A program made the translations under genes and the position numbers. This document shows positions 14,877-22,355 of a stretch of 35,539 bases of DNA, piece after piece. Origin of the DNA: Bradyrhizobium nanningense (GTDB taxonomy: Bacteria > Pseudomonadota > Alphaproteobacteria > Rhizobiales > Xanthobacteraceae); NCBI RefSeq assembly GCF_004114535.1, contig NZ_LBJC01000070.1, positions 1 through 35,539 of the forward strand, written 5' to 3'. The notes below the pieces were generated by a model. The model made no database searches, was not told where the DNA came from, and saw nothing but the letters and a program-made list of their open reading frames with translations. Position 1 is the stretch's first letter; each line of letters opens with the position of its first letter.

Positions 14877-16379
14877 ATGCGCCATTGGCCTCCCAGCATC
14901 AATTGGTCCAGGATTCGATGGTCATGGAGCTTGCCCGCGACCGTCATTCTGCTCTTCGTGGTCGCCGGCGCGCCGTTCCCGTTCGGCTCGACCAATGATC
15001 TGTCGATCGCGTTCTGGTGTCTCTGTCTCGGGATCGCGGTGATGTTCGCGCCGACGCGCGATCTGCGGGCGCCGCATCTGTGGCTGCTCGCCGGCATCGG
15101 AATGATCGTCGCTGCTTACGCGTTCGTGCTGCATGAGCAGCTCTCCGACCATCCCTGGGTGGCGCCGTTCCAGCCGATCTGGAAGCAGGCCTCGGATCTT
15201 CTGGGCGTGCCGATCGCCCCGTCTGCTTCCATCGTGAAGAACGAGGCATTCTTCGCGCTGGGCGCGCCGCTCGCCAACATCCTCGCCATCGTGCTCGGCA
15301 TCACCGTCGGCGCCGATCGCGAGCGGGCACGCCGTCTGCTGTGGGTGATCGCGATTTCGGGCGCGGCTTACGCGCTCTATGGCGTGCTCTCGTTTCTGAT
15401 TGAGCCCACCATGATCCTGTGGCGGGACAAGACGGCTTATCTCGGCAGCGTCACCGGCACCTTCATCAACCGCAACACCGCGGCGGCCTATTTCGGCTCC
15501 TGCGCTGTGATCTGGATGCTGCTGATCCTGGAAGACGTCCGCCGCCGGCTGCCGGAGCGACACATCGAATGGCGGCGCCTGTCGCTCGATCTGCGCGCGA
15601 TCCCGCCGAAACAGATCCTGCCGCACCTCGCCAGCCTGCTGGTCTGCCTGATGGCGATGTTCATGACGGGATCACGCGCCGGCGTCGGCCTGTCGCTGCT
15701 GGCGATGATCGTCTCGTTCACGCTGTTCCTCAGGAAAGACCTGCCGCCGCGCACCGGCATCTGGATCTCGCTGGGCTCGGGCATCGCGGTCGCGCTCGGC
15801 CTGCTGCAGCTCTTGGGCGGCCGCGTCTCCAGCCGCTTCGACAGCCAGGGCCTGGTCGACGGGGGCCGCATCGAGGCCTGGAAATCGACGCTCAAAATCA
15901 TCGGCGACAATCCCTGGTTCGGCACCGGCATGGGCACCTTCCAATGGGCCTTCCCGCCGTACCGCAGCCCCAACATTTCGATTCGCGGAATCTGGGACGC
16001 CGCGCATTCGACGCCGCTGGAGCTTGCCTCCGAGGTGGGCATTCCCATGGCGCTCTTGGTGGCGCTCGGCTGGGCGATCATGCTGATGGTGCTGGCGCGG
16101 GGCGTGTTCGCCCGCCGGCGCGATGCCATCATCCCGCTGGCGGCGGCGGCGACCGCGACGCTGTCGCTGCTGCATTCGTGCCTGGACTTCACGCTGCAGG
16201 TGCCCGGCTACAGCATTCCATTCTTTGCGCTTTTCGGCGCGGGCCTGGCGCAATCCTTCCGCAGCAAGGAGGGCCGCCAGCTTGCGGAAACACCCACCAC
16301 CAGCCGGCGAGGCGAGGGCCGCCATGCAACCGCCGACGCCGCCCCGCGCGCGGTGGCTCAGCTTCACAAAAGTGTCTAG
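14877..16379 (+). CDS. O-antigen ligase / Wzy-type polymerase family protein
   Basis: A 500-residue protein with about 12 hydrophobic helices. Family signatures are clear: GTFINRNTAAAYF (194-206), TGSRAG (264-269), GRIEAWKSTLKI (330-341), NPWFGTGMGTF (345-355) and AHSTPLELASEVG (376-388), the layout of the O-antigen ligase domain PF04932. Members polymerise or ligate undecaprenyl-linked oligosaccharides at the periplasmic side of the inner membrane. It lies in the conserved high-GC part of the locus, next to the export protein, while a second Wzy-like gene lies in the lower-GC cassette at 20997. Which of the two is the true polymerase cannot be told from sequence. The C-terminal 40 residues are polar and low-complexity. 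Confidence 0.88.
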   Translation: MRHWPPSINWSRIRWSWSLPATVILLFVVAGAPFPFGSTNDLSIAFWCLCLGIAVMFAPTRDLRAPHLWLLAGIGMIVAAYAFVLHEQLSDHPWVAPFQPIWKQASDLLGVPIAPSASIVKNEAFFALGAPLANILAIVLGITVGADRERARRLLWVIAISGAAYALYGVLSFLIEPTMILWRDKTAYLGSVTGTFINRNTAAAYFGSCAVIWMLLILEDVRRRLPERHIEWRRLSLDLRAIPPKQILPHLASLLVCLMAMFMTGSRAGVGLSLLAMIVSFTLFLRKDLPPRTGIWISLGSGIAVALGLLQLLGGRVSSRFDSQGLVDGGRIEAWKSTLKIIGDNPWFGTGMGTFQWAFPPYRSPNISIRGIWDAAHSTPLELASEVGIPMALLVALGWAIMLMVLARGVFARRRDAIIPLAAAATATLSLLHSCLDFTLQVPGYSIPFFALFGAGLAQSFRSKEGRQLAETPTTSRRGEGRHATADAAPRAVAQLHKSV

Positions 16380-16521
16380 ATTTGAAGCAGTTGCGCCGTT
16401 TACGAAGTCTTTAGAATAAGTGGACAGCTCTTTTCTCTTCCGCTAGGTTCCTGCAACCAGCACAGCCTTTTGCCCGGGCCGAGGACGCACATCGGGGCAG
16501 CTGATTTTTGGAGGTTTGTTT

Positions 16522-17145
16522 ATGAGCGTTATCAAGATTGCGCTTCGCATGGCTGCCGCCGCGGCCCTCGCCGCGACCATTTCGTCGGCCGCCAGCGCCG
16601 CCGTTTACCCGCCGCAGCGCCAGCTGCCGGCCACCGTCATTTCCGACTTCAAGGCCGCACCCAACAGCCTGCTGCAGCAATATCCGACCGGCGGCCCGCA
16701 GCTGATCTCGCGCGTGCGCGATCTCGGCGCCTCCGATCCGACCACGCTTCCGGGCCTGATCGCGCTCCTGAAGGATCCCGCGACCACCAAGGACCAGATG
16801 CGCGCGATCGTCGGCGGCCTCGCCCAGGTCGCCCGCATGGCCGCGCAGGCCGACCAGGCCTATGCAAACGAGATCCAAGCCGCGATCGCCGGCACCCAGA
16901 ACCCCGACGTGATCGCCGCCTACCAGGCCGCGACCGGCGACGTCGCGATCGCCGCGACCGGCGGTGGTGGCGGCGGCGGTAGCTCCGGCGCGGGCGGTCC
17001 GGTCGGCAATCCCGGCAACACCGGTGGTTCTAACAACGGTGCGCCGAGCTTCGGCGGTCTGCACTATGCGACGCAGGTCAACTCGAACGCGTCGAATGGC
17101 GTGAGCGGCACGACGAACGCTGGTGGGAACGTCAGCCCACGCTGA
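16522..17145 (+). CDS. Secreted Gly/Asn-rich protein
   Basis: A 207-residue protein with an excellent ribosome-binding site (ggagg seven bases before ATG 16522) and a signal peptide (about residues 1-27, ending ASA-A). The mature N-terminal part is helical (LISRVRDLGASDPTTLPGLI; QMRAIVGGLAQVARMAAQAD). From about residue 150 it turns into a flexible Gly/Ser/Asn tail (GGGGGGGSSGAGGPVGNPGN). The strong translation signal, dedicated gene space and following duplicated terminator suggest high expression. It may be a secreted or surface-associated accessory protein of the polysaccharide. No homolog with a known function was recognised. Confidence 0.75.
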   Translation: MSVIKIALRMAAAAALAATISSAASAAVYPPQRQLPATVISDFKAAPNSLLQQYPTGGPQLISRVRDLGASDPTTLPGLIALLKDPATTKDQMRAIVGGLAQVARMAAQADQAYANEIQAAIAGTQNPDVIAAYQAATGDVAIAATGGGGGGGSSGAGGPVGNPGNTGGSNNGAPSFGGLHYATQVNSNASNGVSGTTNAGGNVSPR

Positions 17146-17186
17146 TCGGAGCCGGCCCCGCAGCCGGCCCATGAGACATCACGGCA

Positions 17187-17215
17187 GCGGCGCCAGCGGG
17201 CGCCGCTTTGCTTTT
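17187..17215 (+). terminator. Rho-independent terminator, first copy
   Basis: Perfect 8-bp stem gcggcgcc / ggcgccgc with loop agcg, followed by tttgctttt. It lies 41 bases after the stop codon of the Gly/Asn-rich protein gene. Confidence 0.85.
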
Positions 17216-17225
17216 GCGCCGTGCA

Positions 17226-17254
17226 GCGGCGCCAGCGGGCGTCGCTTTGCTTTT
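17226..17254 (+). terminator. Rho-independent terminator, second copy
   Basis: Same hairpin as the first copy, with one C-to-T change that leaves a G-U pair in RNA, followed by tttgctttt. Two terminators in series would insulate the wzc operon from the strongly translated gene upstream. Confidence 0.8.
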
Positions 17255-17261
17255 GCGCCGT

Positions 17262-17449
17262 TAAGCTTCATGCGAAATGTCGTGTAAGCGGCGCTGTGCA
17301 CTGCATCAATCGCGTTCAATTGCAGGCAGGGTTGTGATAGTGTTGCGCGCAGCGCGGGTTTTGGCATCGGGTTTGCTCCGGACGCATCCAGGTTTTCAGC
17401 GAACATTGATCCCAACAAGACACATCGATCCATTTTCAGGAATTGCTAG
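17262..17449 (+). promoter_or_regulatory. Leader and probable promoter region of the wzc operon
   Basis: The 188 bases between the duplicated terminator and the wzc start contain no gene. The end carries aggaattgctag just before ATG 17450, a good ribosome-binding site. A promoter must lie here if the terminators work, but no clear -35/-10 pair could be chosen. Confidence 0.4.
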
Positions 17450-19699
17450 ATGTTGCAGGTGAACAAGCCGACCTCGGAGATCAACCGTGATTTCGCCGAG
17501 GCCGACGGCTCTCCGTCGCAGACGCTGACCTCCTATCTCGACATTATCAGGCGCCAGTTCCCGACCATGGTCGCGATCGTCTCGGCCTGCGTGATCCTGG
17601 CGCTGCTCTATCTCTTCACTGCTGCGCCGCAATTCACCTCCACCGCCTCGATGGTGATCGACACCCGCAAGGTGCAGCTGTTCCAGCAGCAATCCGTACT
17701 CGGTGACATTGCGGTCGATTCCGCGACGGTCGAAACCCAGGTTGAAATCCTCAAATCAGAGAACATTAGTCTCGCTGTGATCCGCGACCAGCATCTGATC
17801 GACGATCCCGAGTTCACCGGCGCCGGCGGCGGCCTGCTCGGCACCATAGTTAGCGCCGTCGGCGGTCTGTTTTCCGATGGGCAGGCATCGTCCGAATTCG
17901 AGCAGACCCGCAAGGCGCTGGAGCGCTTCGAGAAGAGCCGCACCGTCAAGCGCCTCGGTCTCACCTATGTGATGGAAATCGGCTTCACCTCGAAGGACCC
18001 GGCGAAGGCGGCGAAGATCGCCAACGCGATCGCAGACGCCTACATCGTCGATTCCCTCGAGGCCAAGTACCAGGCTACTCGCCGCGCTAGTGTCTGGCTG
18101 CAGGACCGCATTAAGGAGTTGCGCACCCAAGCCTCCGCCGCTCAGAAGGCGGTGGTGGATTTCAAGACCGCCAACAACATCGTTGACACGGGCGGGCGGC
18201 TGATGAACGAGCAGCAGCTCGCGGAGGTGAACAGCCAGCTCGTGATGGCGCACGCGTCGACGGCCGAGGCCAAGGCGCGGATGGATCGCATCAACGACAT
18301 CCTTAAACAGGAAATTCCGGATGCCAACGTCGCGGACGCGCTGAAGAACGATACTATCGTCAAGTTGCGCGGCCAATATGTCGACATGGCCTCGAAGGAA
18401 TCTATCTGGGCGATGAAATACGGCTCGGATCATCTCGCTGCTGTCAACCTGCGCCGCCAGATGGCCGAGATCAAGAAGAACATCATCGACGAGCTCAAGC
18501 GCATCCAGGAATCCTACAAGAGCGATTACGACATCGCGATGACTCGCGAGGAGGCGATCAAGTCGAGTCTCGCTAATGTGGTGTCGGAATCGCAGCTCAC
18601 CAATCAAGCGCAGATTCAGCTGCGCGAACTTGAGAGCAACGCGCAAAGCTACCAAGCGATGTACGACAATTTCCTGCAGCGTTACATGGAGAGTGTGCAG
18701 CAGCAGTCGTTCCCAATTACTGAGGCACGCGTGATTAGCGCGGCGAGCACGCCGTTGATCAAGAGTGCTCCGAAGACCCTGCTTACCCTCGCTGGCGCGC
18801 TGCTGGGCGGCTTGTTGCTCAGTCTCGGCGCAGCTATGGCGCTGGAGCTTACCGATAAGGTCTTCCGTACGACCAGCCAGGTTGAGGAGCAGCTTGGCGC
18901 ACACTGCGTCGCCATCCTACCTGCACTAAGTGCGTCGGCAGTCGCTCCTTCCGGCAATTTCGGTCGCAAGAAAGATAGTCCTGGGCCCGATCTCCTGCGC
19001 TACGTAGTTGACAACCCGCTGTCACGCTTCTCGGAAGCCGTGCGATCCTTGAAAGTTGCCGTTGATCTAAATTCTATCGTGCGCGAGAACCGTGTGCTGG
19101 CGGTGACCTCGACTTTACCCAACGAAGGGAAGAGCACGCTCTCAACCAATCTGGCGCAGCTTATCGCTCATGGTGGAGCGCGGGTGATTTTGGTCGATGC
19201 CGATCTGCGTAACCCATCGCTTTCGCGCGCGCTGCGTCCGGATGCGCCTGGCGGACTCGTGGATGTTGTTGCTCAGAAAGCGCAGCTTGATGATGTTGTA
19301 AGCGTTGATCCGCAGACCAGACTTGCAATCCTATCAGCGGGCGCAACTTCGAAGTTACTGCATACCAATGAAATCTTGGCGTCCAAGCCGATGCGAGATC
19401 TCGTAGGTCTTCTGCGCTCGAAATATGATTATGTTGTCTTGGACATGCCGCCGATGGCCCCCGTCGTGGACGTGCGCGTCACGACTTCCTTCATCGACTC
19501 ATACATATTTGTGGTGGAGTGGGGTAAAACCAGGATTGACGTAGTCAAACACAACTTGCGCGGCGCGCCGGAGATCCAGGACAAGCTGCTTGGCGTTGTT
19601 TTGAATAAGGCGGACACCAAGCTTCTTGCGCGCTACGAGTCCTACCATGGCCGGTATTACTATCAGAAATACTACGCCCGGTACGGGTACGTAGAGTAA
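17450..19699 (+). CDS. Wzc/ExoP-type polysaccharide co-polymerase with BY-kinase domain
   Basis: A 749-residue protein. Transmembrane helices at about 39-57 and 443-465 frame a periplasmic Wzz-type chain-length domain with long coiled-coil stretches (210-410). The cytoplasmic domain carries Walker A (STLPNEGKST, 554-563), Walker A' (VILVDADLRNP, 579-589) and Walker B (YVVLDMPP, 661-668). The C-terminus has nine tyrosines between residues 729 and 747, the autophosphorylation cluster of bacterial tyrosine kinases. It controls chain length and export together with the Wza-like protein at 12887. Base composition changes inside the gene: the periplasmic part is strongly G/C-ending, while codons after about 18.7-19.1 kb are much more mixed. 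This suggests recombination within the gene. Confidence 0.93.
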   Translation: MLQVNKPTSEINRDFAEADGSPSQTLTSYLDIIRRQFPTMVAIVSACVILALLYLFTAAPQFTSTASMVIDTRKVQLFQQQSVLGDIAVDSATVETQVEILKSENISLAVIRDQHLIDDPEFTGAGGGLLGTIVSAVGGLFSDGQASSEFEQTRKALERFEKSRTVKRLGLTYVMEIGFTSKDPAKAAKIANAIADAYIVDSLEAKYQATRRASVWLQDRIKELRTQASAAQKAVVDFKTANNIVDTGGRLMNEQQLAEVNSQLVMAHASTAEAKARMDRINDILKQEIPDANVADALKNDTIVKLRGQYVDMASKESIWAMKYGSDHLAAVNLRRQMAEIKKNIIDELKRIQESYKSDYDIAMTREEAIKSSLANVVSESQLTNQAQIQLRELESNAQSYQAMYDNFLQRYMESVQQQSFPITEARVISAASTPLIKSAPKTLLTLAGALLGGLLLSLGAAMALELTDKVFRTTSQVEEQLGAHCVAILPALSASAVAPSGNFGRKKDSPGPDLLRYVVDNPLSRFSEAVRSLKVAVDLNSIVRENRVLAVTSTLPNEGKSTLSTNLAQLIAHGGARVILVDADLRNPSLSRALRPDAPGGLVDVVAQKAQLDDVVSVDPQTRLAILSAGATSKLLHTNEILASKPMRDLVGLLRSKYDYVVLDMPPMAPVVDVRVTTSFIDSYIFVVEWGKTRIDVVKHNLRGAPEIQDKLLGVVLNKADTKLLARYESYHGRYYYQKYYARYGYVE

Positions 19700-19770
19700 A
19701 CGTTAAGTTGTATGCTCGCCATCATAAGGAGCCGCGTAGCGGCGTTTTTGTGCATGAGAGATGCCAATCA

Positions 19771-20508
19771 ATGGTGCCTATGCGCGTACTGCTGCCGATA
19801 CTTGGTCTAGTTGGAGTGATCTGGACTATCGTGACGCTTCCCACCTTCTCTGTGGGGACACCAGCCCGGAAAATCGCTGAGCGTATCCTCGCCAACGACC
19901 GCTTCAAACCCCCGATGCTGAACGAGATTAGAGCTAGGATTGAGACGTACCCGACGTCTGTCCTCAACCGGAGCGATATTTCCCGTGCAAGAGCACTGAT
20001 CGTGTTGAGTGTGGCCGAAGATGCTGCGCTCAAGAATACCGGCGAACGAGATCACCATCGGGCTGCTGCTGACGAAAAAATTAGAGCGTCACTCCTGTTG
20101 AATCCGTCAGATTCATTTCTTTGGTTCGTATGGTACTCTCTGAAGATGAGTGTGGAAGGATTCGATGAGAGAAGTCTACGCTATCTCGAATTTAGCTATG
20201 CTTCCGCCCCTCTAGAGGCTTGGATAGCGCTACGACGGAACAGTGTTGGATTGGCCGTACTTCCGCTTGTCGGCGAAGAAGCCCGTCAACGAATATTGCT
20301 CGAATTCGCTGCACTAGTTGACGGTGGATTCCATCAGGCTGCAGCTATCAATCTAACCGGAGTGGGTTGGTCGGAACGAGTTCTGTTGCTGTCAACTTTG
20401 ACACACGTAGATATCATCGCTCGCGAGGCGTTCGCGAGAGTTTTAGCTAGAGAGGGTGTGAAGGTGTCGGTGCCGGGTGTGCAGACTGATGAAAGAGTGT
20501 GGCGATGA
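19771..20508 (+). CDS. Membrane-anchored helical protein of the polysaccharide operon
   Basis: A 245-residue protein. ATG 19771 is chosen because the N-terminal anchor (MVPMRVLLPILGLVGVIWTI) starts there and gagaga lies about 10 bases upstream; the frame continues back to a TTG at 19708. The rest is helical, in TPR-like pairs (AAADEKIRASLLLNPSDSFL; WFVWYSLKMSVEGFDERSLR; YLEFSYASAPLEAWIALRRN). It resembles the protein at 6913 in size, topology and the LLLNPSDSFLWF-type junction. It lies right after wzc, and its stop overlaps the next start by four bases. A scaffold role in polysaccharide assembly is inferred. Confidence 0.7.
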   Translation: MVPMRVLLPILGLVGVIWTIVTLPTFSVGTPARKIAERILANDRFKPPMLNEIRARIETYPTSVLNRSDISRARALIVLSVAEDAALKNTGERDHHRAAADEKIRASLLLNPSDSFLWFVWYSLKMSVEGFDERSLRYLEFSYASAPLEAWIALRRNSVGLAVLPLVGEEARQRILLEFAALVDGGFHQAAAINLTGVGWSERVLLLSTLTHVDIIAREAFARVLAREGVKVSVPGVQTDERVWR

Positions 20509-20921
20509 TCGGAACAGGGGGCAATCGAACCGATTGTCGCGTATCGGTCCGATGGATATTGCTCGCGCTGCCCTTATGTCATCCTTCGGTGGCAAGCGGT
20601 CAAATAAGCACAGCTCCGTCGCCCCGATTTACAATGCAGGGGCCTGCAGATTCGTCAAAATCTACGATTGTTCGCGATGGACTTAACCGACCCTGCCTCG
20701 ACGTAGAGGCAATAAGCCGCGCACACATCGTCAATCCGGATATGATTGACCACGTTGTCAGCGTCAAGAATAAATGTCCGCGGAGTATCAAAGTGAAGAT
20801 CTGCTATTTCGAGACCGATCGCTGCAAAGAACTGGATATTCGGCCGTATGATCGCGTCGACGCGCTCCTTGGCACGATGACGAAAGTAACAAGATTCCGG
20901 TATTCGCTCATTCAAAAATAG
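20505..20921 (+). CDS. Secreted Cys-containing small protein
   Basis: A 138-residue protein whose ATG overlaps the preceding stop (ATGA). A hydrophobic segment (WILLALPLCHPSVASGQ) acts as signal peptide after an unusual polar N-terminus. The mature domain has four cysteines (RPCLDVEAIS; KNKCPRSIKVKICYFETDRC), which could form two disulfides in a small beta domain. No known function. Its position between the helical protein and the Wzy-like protein suggests a periplasmic accessory role. Confidence 0.65.
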   Translation: MIGTGGNRTDCRVSVRWILLALPLCHPSVASGQISTAPSPRFTMQGPADSSKSTIVRDGLNRPCLDVEAISRAHIVNPDMIDHVVSVKNKCPRSIKVKICYFETDRCKELDIRPYDRVDALLGTMTKVTRFRYSLIQK

Positions 20922-20996
20922 CGATTCTCGCGCTCCTAGATGTCGCCACCAGGAGGACCTCATCTCCTCGAGAAGCGATCATTGAACTGATCATCC

Positions 20997-22355
20997 ATGC
21001 TTGTCTCGGATTTGGTATTAGGCACCATAAGTCGCATACTGCAGGCTCAACAAATGAAGCGAGATGCAAACAATTCTAGGTTAGGACTGCAACGTATCGT
21101 TGCGCTTTCCTTTGTACTATATTTTTCAGCGCAGATCTGGCCACTTCAGTATTACACCAATTGGCAGTCTGCGATTGATAATTTCGTAACTGAACAGAAT
21201 AGCTTCTTTCAAGTTGTTTCGATCGTCGGGCTCATGGGGCCGGTCATGCTCCAGTACGTTCTGGCTCGACCTGGTGACGACATTTCTCCGCTTGTGTGGA
21301 ATGGCAATGCGTTATTGCTCTGGGTCGGTTTGCAGCTTTGGCTCTTGTCTTCCGCAGTCTGGTCCATAAGCCCTGGCTCCACTGCAATATATGCCGTGTT
21401 TTTGGTGTTCATATTTTCAGCATTCGTTTGTTTTTGGCGAATGTCAGGGCGGGAAATGGCATTTGAACTTGGAGCATTCGCGATATTAGGAGGCCTCGCA
21501 TTTCTGACTATTCGGCTTCCATTGATGAACCGCAGCCTGGGAGGTATCACTCCAAATCTCATCGGGCACTATGGTCTTGCTGTCATTGTTCTGAGCACAT
21601 TCTCTCGGAGGCTTATAAGGGGTGGGTTGATAAGTGCTGGGCTCGCTTTGATTTACTATTCTCAGGCGAGAACAGTACTGGTCAGCGCGCTCCTATTTTT
21701 GGTCTTCGTTTATGGCGTCGCACCCCATCTATCTCGAAGAAATTTGCACCTATTTATTGGGTTAGTAGTCGGGACGGTCATAGCGATTCTCGCATTGGCG
21801 CCCCTTCTCCTTCCGTATGTGACGGAGTTCACTTCCGCGGCGACGAGTGTCGCAAACGATGTCGAACGAGGGGCCGCAAGTGGCCTAAGTGGCAGGACGT
21901 TGCTTTGGCAACTCGGTATTCGCGCTTTAGAAGATCACGAACTTTTGGGCTATGGATTTAGGACACGGGGCCCAGTCATTCTAAGCCAGACCGCGACAGT
22001 GAATGGTCATAGCGGGTTGATCAACGCGGCGTTAGATTCTGGCTTTATCGGCGCCTTTTTGCTCTTGGCCGTGATCTGCACATCAACGTACCAGGCCTCA
22101 GTCGAGTATGTTCGCTTTAGATCGACCGACGCGCTTATTGTGTTCGGCTTTCTGCTGTCCTATTTGCCGACGCTGGCAGTAGAGCCCAACTATTTCAACT
22201 TCTCACATCCGACGTCGATACTCTTCATCTTGTGTTTGGTTAGAGGTGTGCTTGTCAGTACCAAGGGGCCTCTGACACACGGAAGCCGAATCATGTCGTC
22301 GACTCCAGCGAGATCGGCCGCGCGATCTGCTAGAAAAACAATCACAGCGCGGTGA
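20997..22355 (+). CDS. Wzy-like polysaccharide polymerase
   Basis: A 452-residue polytopic protein with about 11-12 hydrophobic helices. Family cues are YYSQARTVLVSAL (the SxAR region of O-antigen ligase/Wzy proteins), SGRTLLWQLGIRALEDHELL-GYGF, and VNGHSGLINAALDSGFIGAF (the H-x-x-x-x-x-x-L-x-x-G loop). It most likely polymerises the repeat unit at the periplasmic face. It sits in the lower-GC part of the locus together with the flippase and glycosyltransferases, as expected for a repeat-unit-specific polymerase. Start is at ATG 20997; ATG 21054 is an alternative. Its end overlaps the next start by four bases. Confidence 0.85.
   Translation: MLVSDLVLGTISRILQAQQMKRDANNSRLGLQRIVALSFVLYFSAQIWPLQYYTNWQSAIDNFVTEQNSFFQVVSIVGLMGPVMLQYVLARPGDDISPLVWNGNALLLWVGLQLWLLSSAVWSISPGSTAIYAVFLVFIFSAFVCFWRMSGREMAFELGAFAILGGLAFLTIRLPLMNRSLGGITPNLIGHYGLAVIVLSTFSRRLIRGGLISAGLALIYYSQARTVLVSALLFLVFVYGVAPHLSRRNLHLFIGLVVGTVIAILALAPLLLPYVTEFTSAATSVANDVERGAASGLSGRTLLWQLGIRALEDHELLGYGFRTRGPVILSQTATVNGHSGLINAALDSGFIGAFLLLAVICTSTYQASVEYVRFRSTDALIVFGFLLSYLPTLAVEPNYFNFSHPTSILFILCLVRGVLVSTKGPLTHGSRIMSSTPARSAARSARKTITAR

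Larger units (their letters stand above)
17184..17261 (+). repeat. Two tandem 39-bp direct repeats
   Basis: Units 17184-17222 and 17223-17261 are identical except for one base (ggcgccgc against ggcgtcgc). Each unit contains a complete stem-loop plus T-rich tract, so the duplicated element is a terminator (separate entries). Confidence 0.9.

Noticed and set aside
15419..16414. Frame of 331 codons on the plus strand within the O-antigen ligase-like gene
   Set aside because: It is a shifted-frame shadow of a gene with intact family motifs; Ala/Arg/Gly-rich composition without hydrophobic helices.
17179..17433. Minus-strand frame with a repeated peptide (GAKAKRRPLAPL)
   Set aside because: The peptide repeat is just the translation of the duplicated terminator; no start signal or conserved domain.
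17756..18904. Frame of 382 codons on the minus strand
   Set aside because: It is antisense to the coiled-coil part of wzc and has no domain or start signal.
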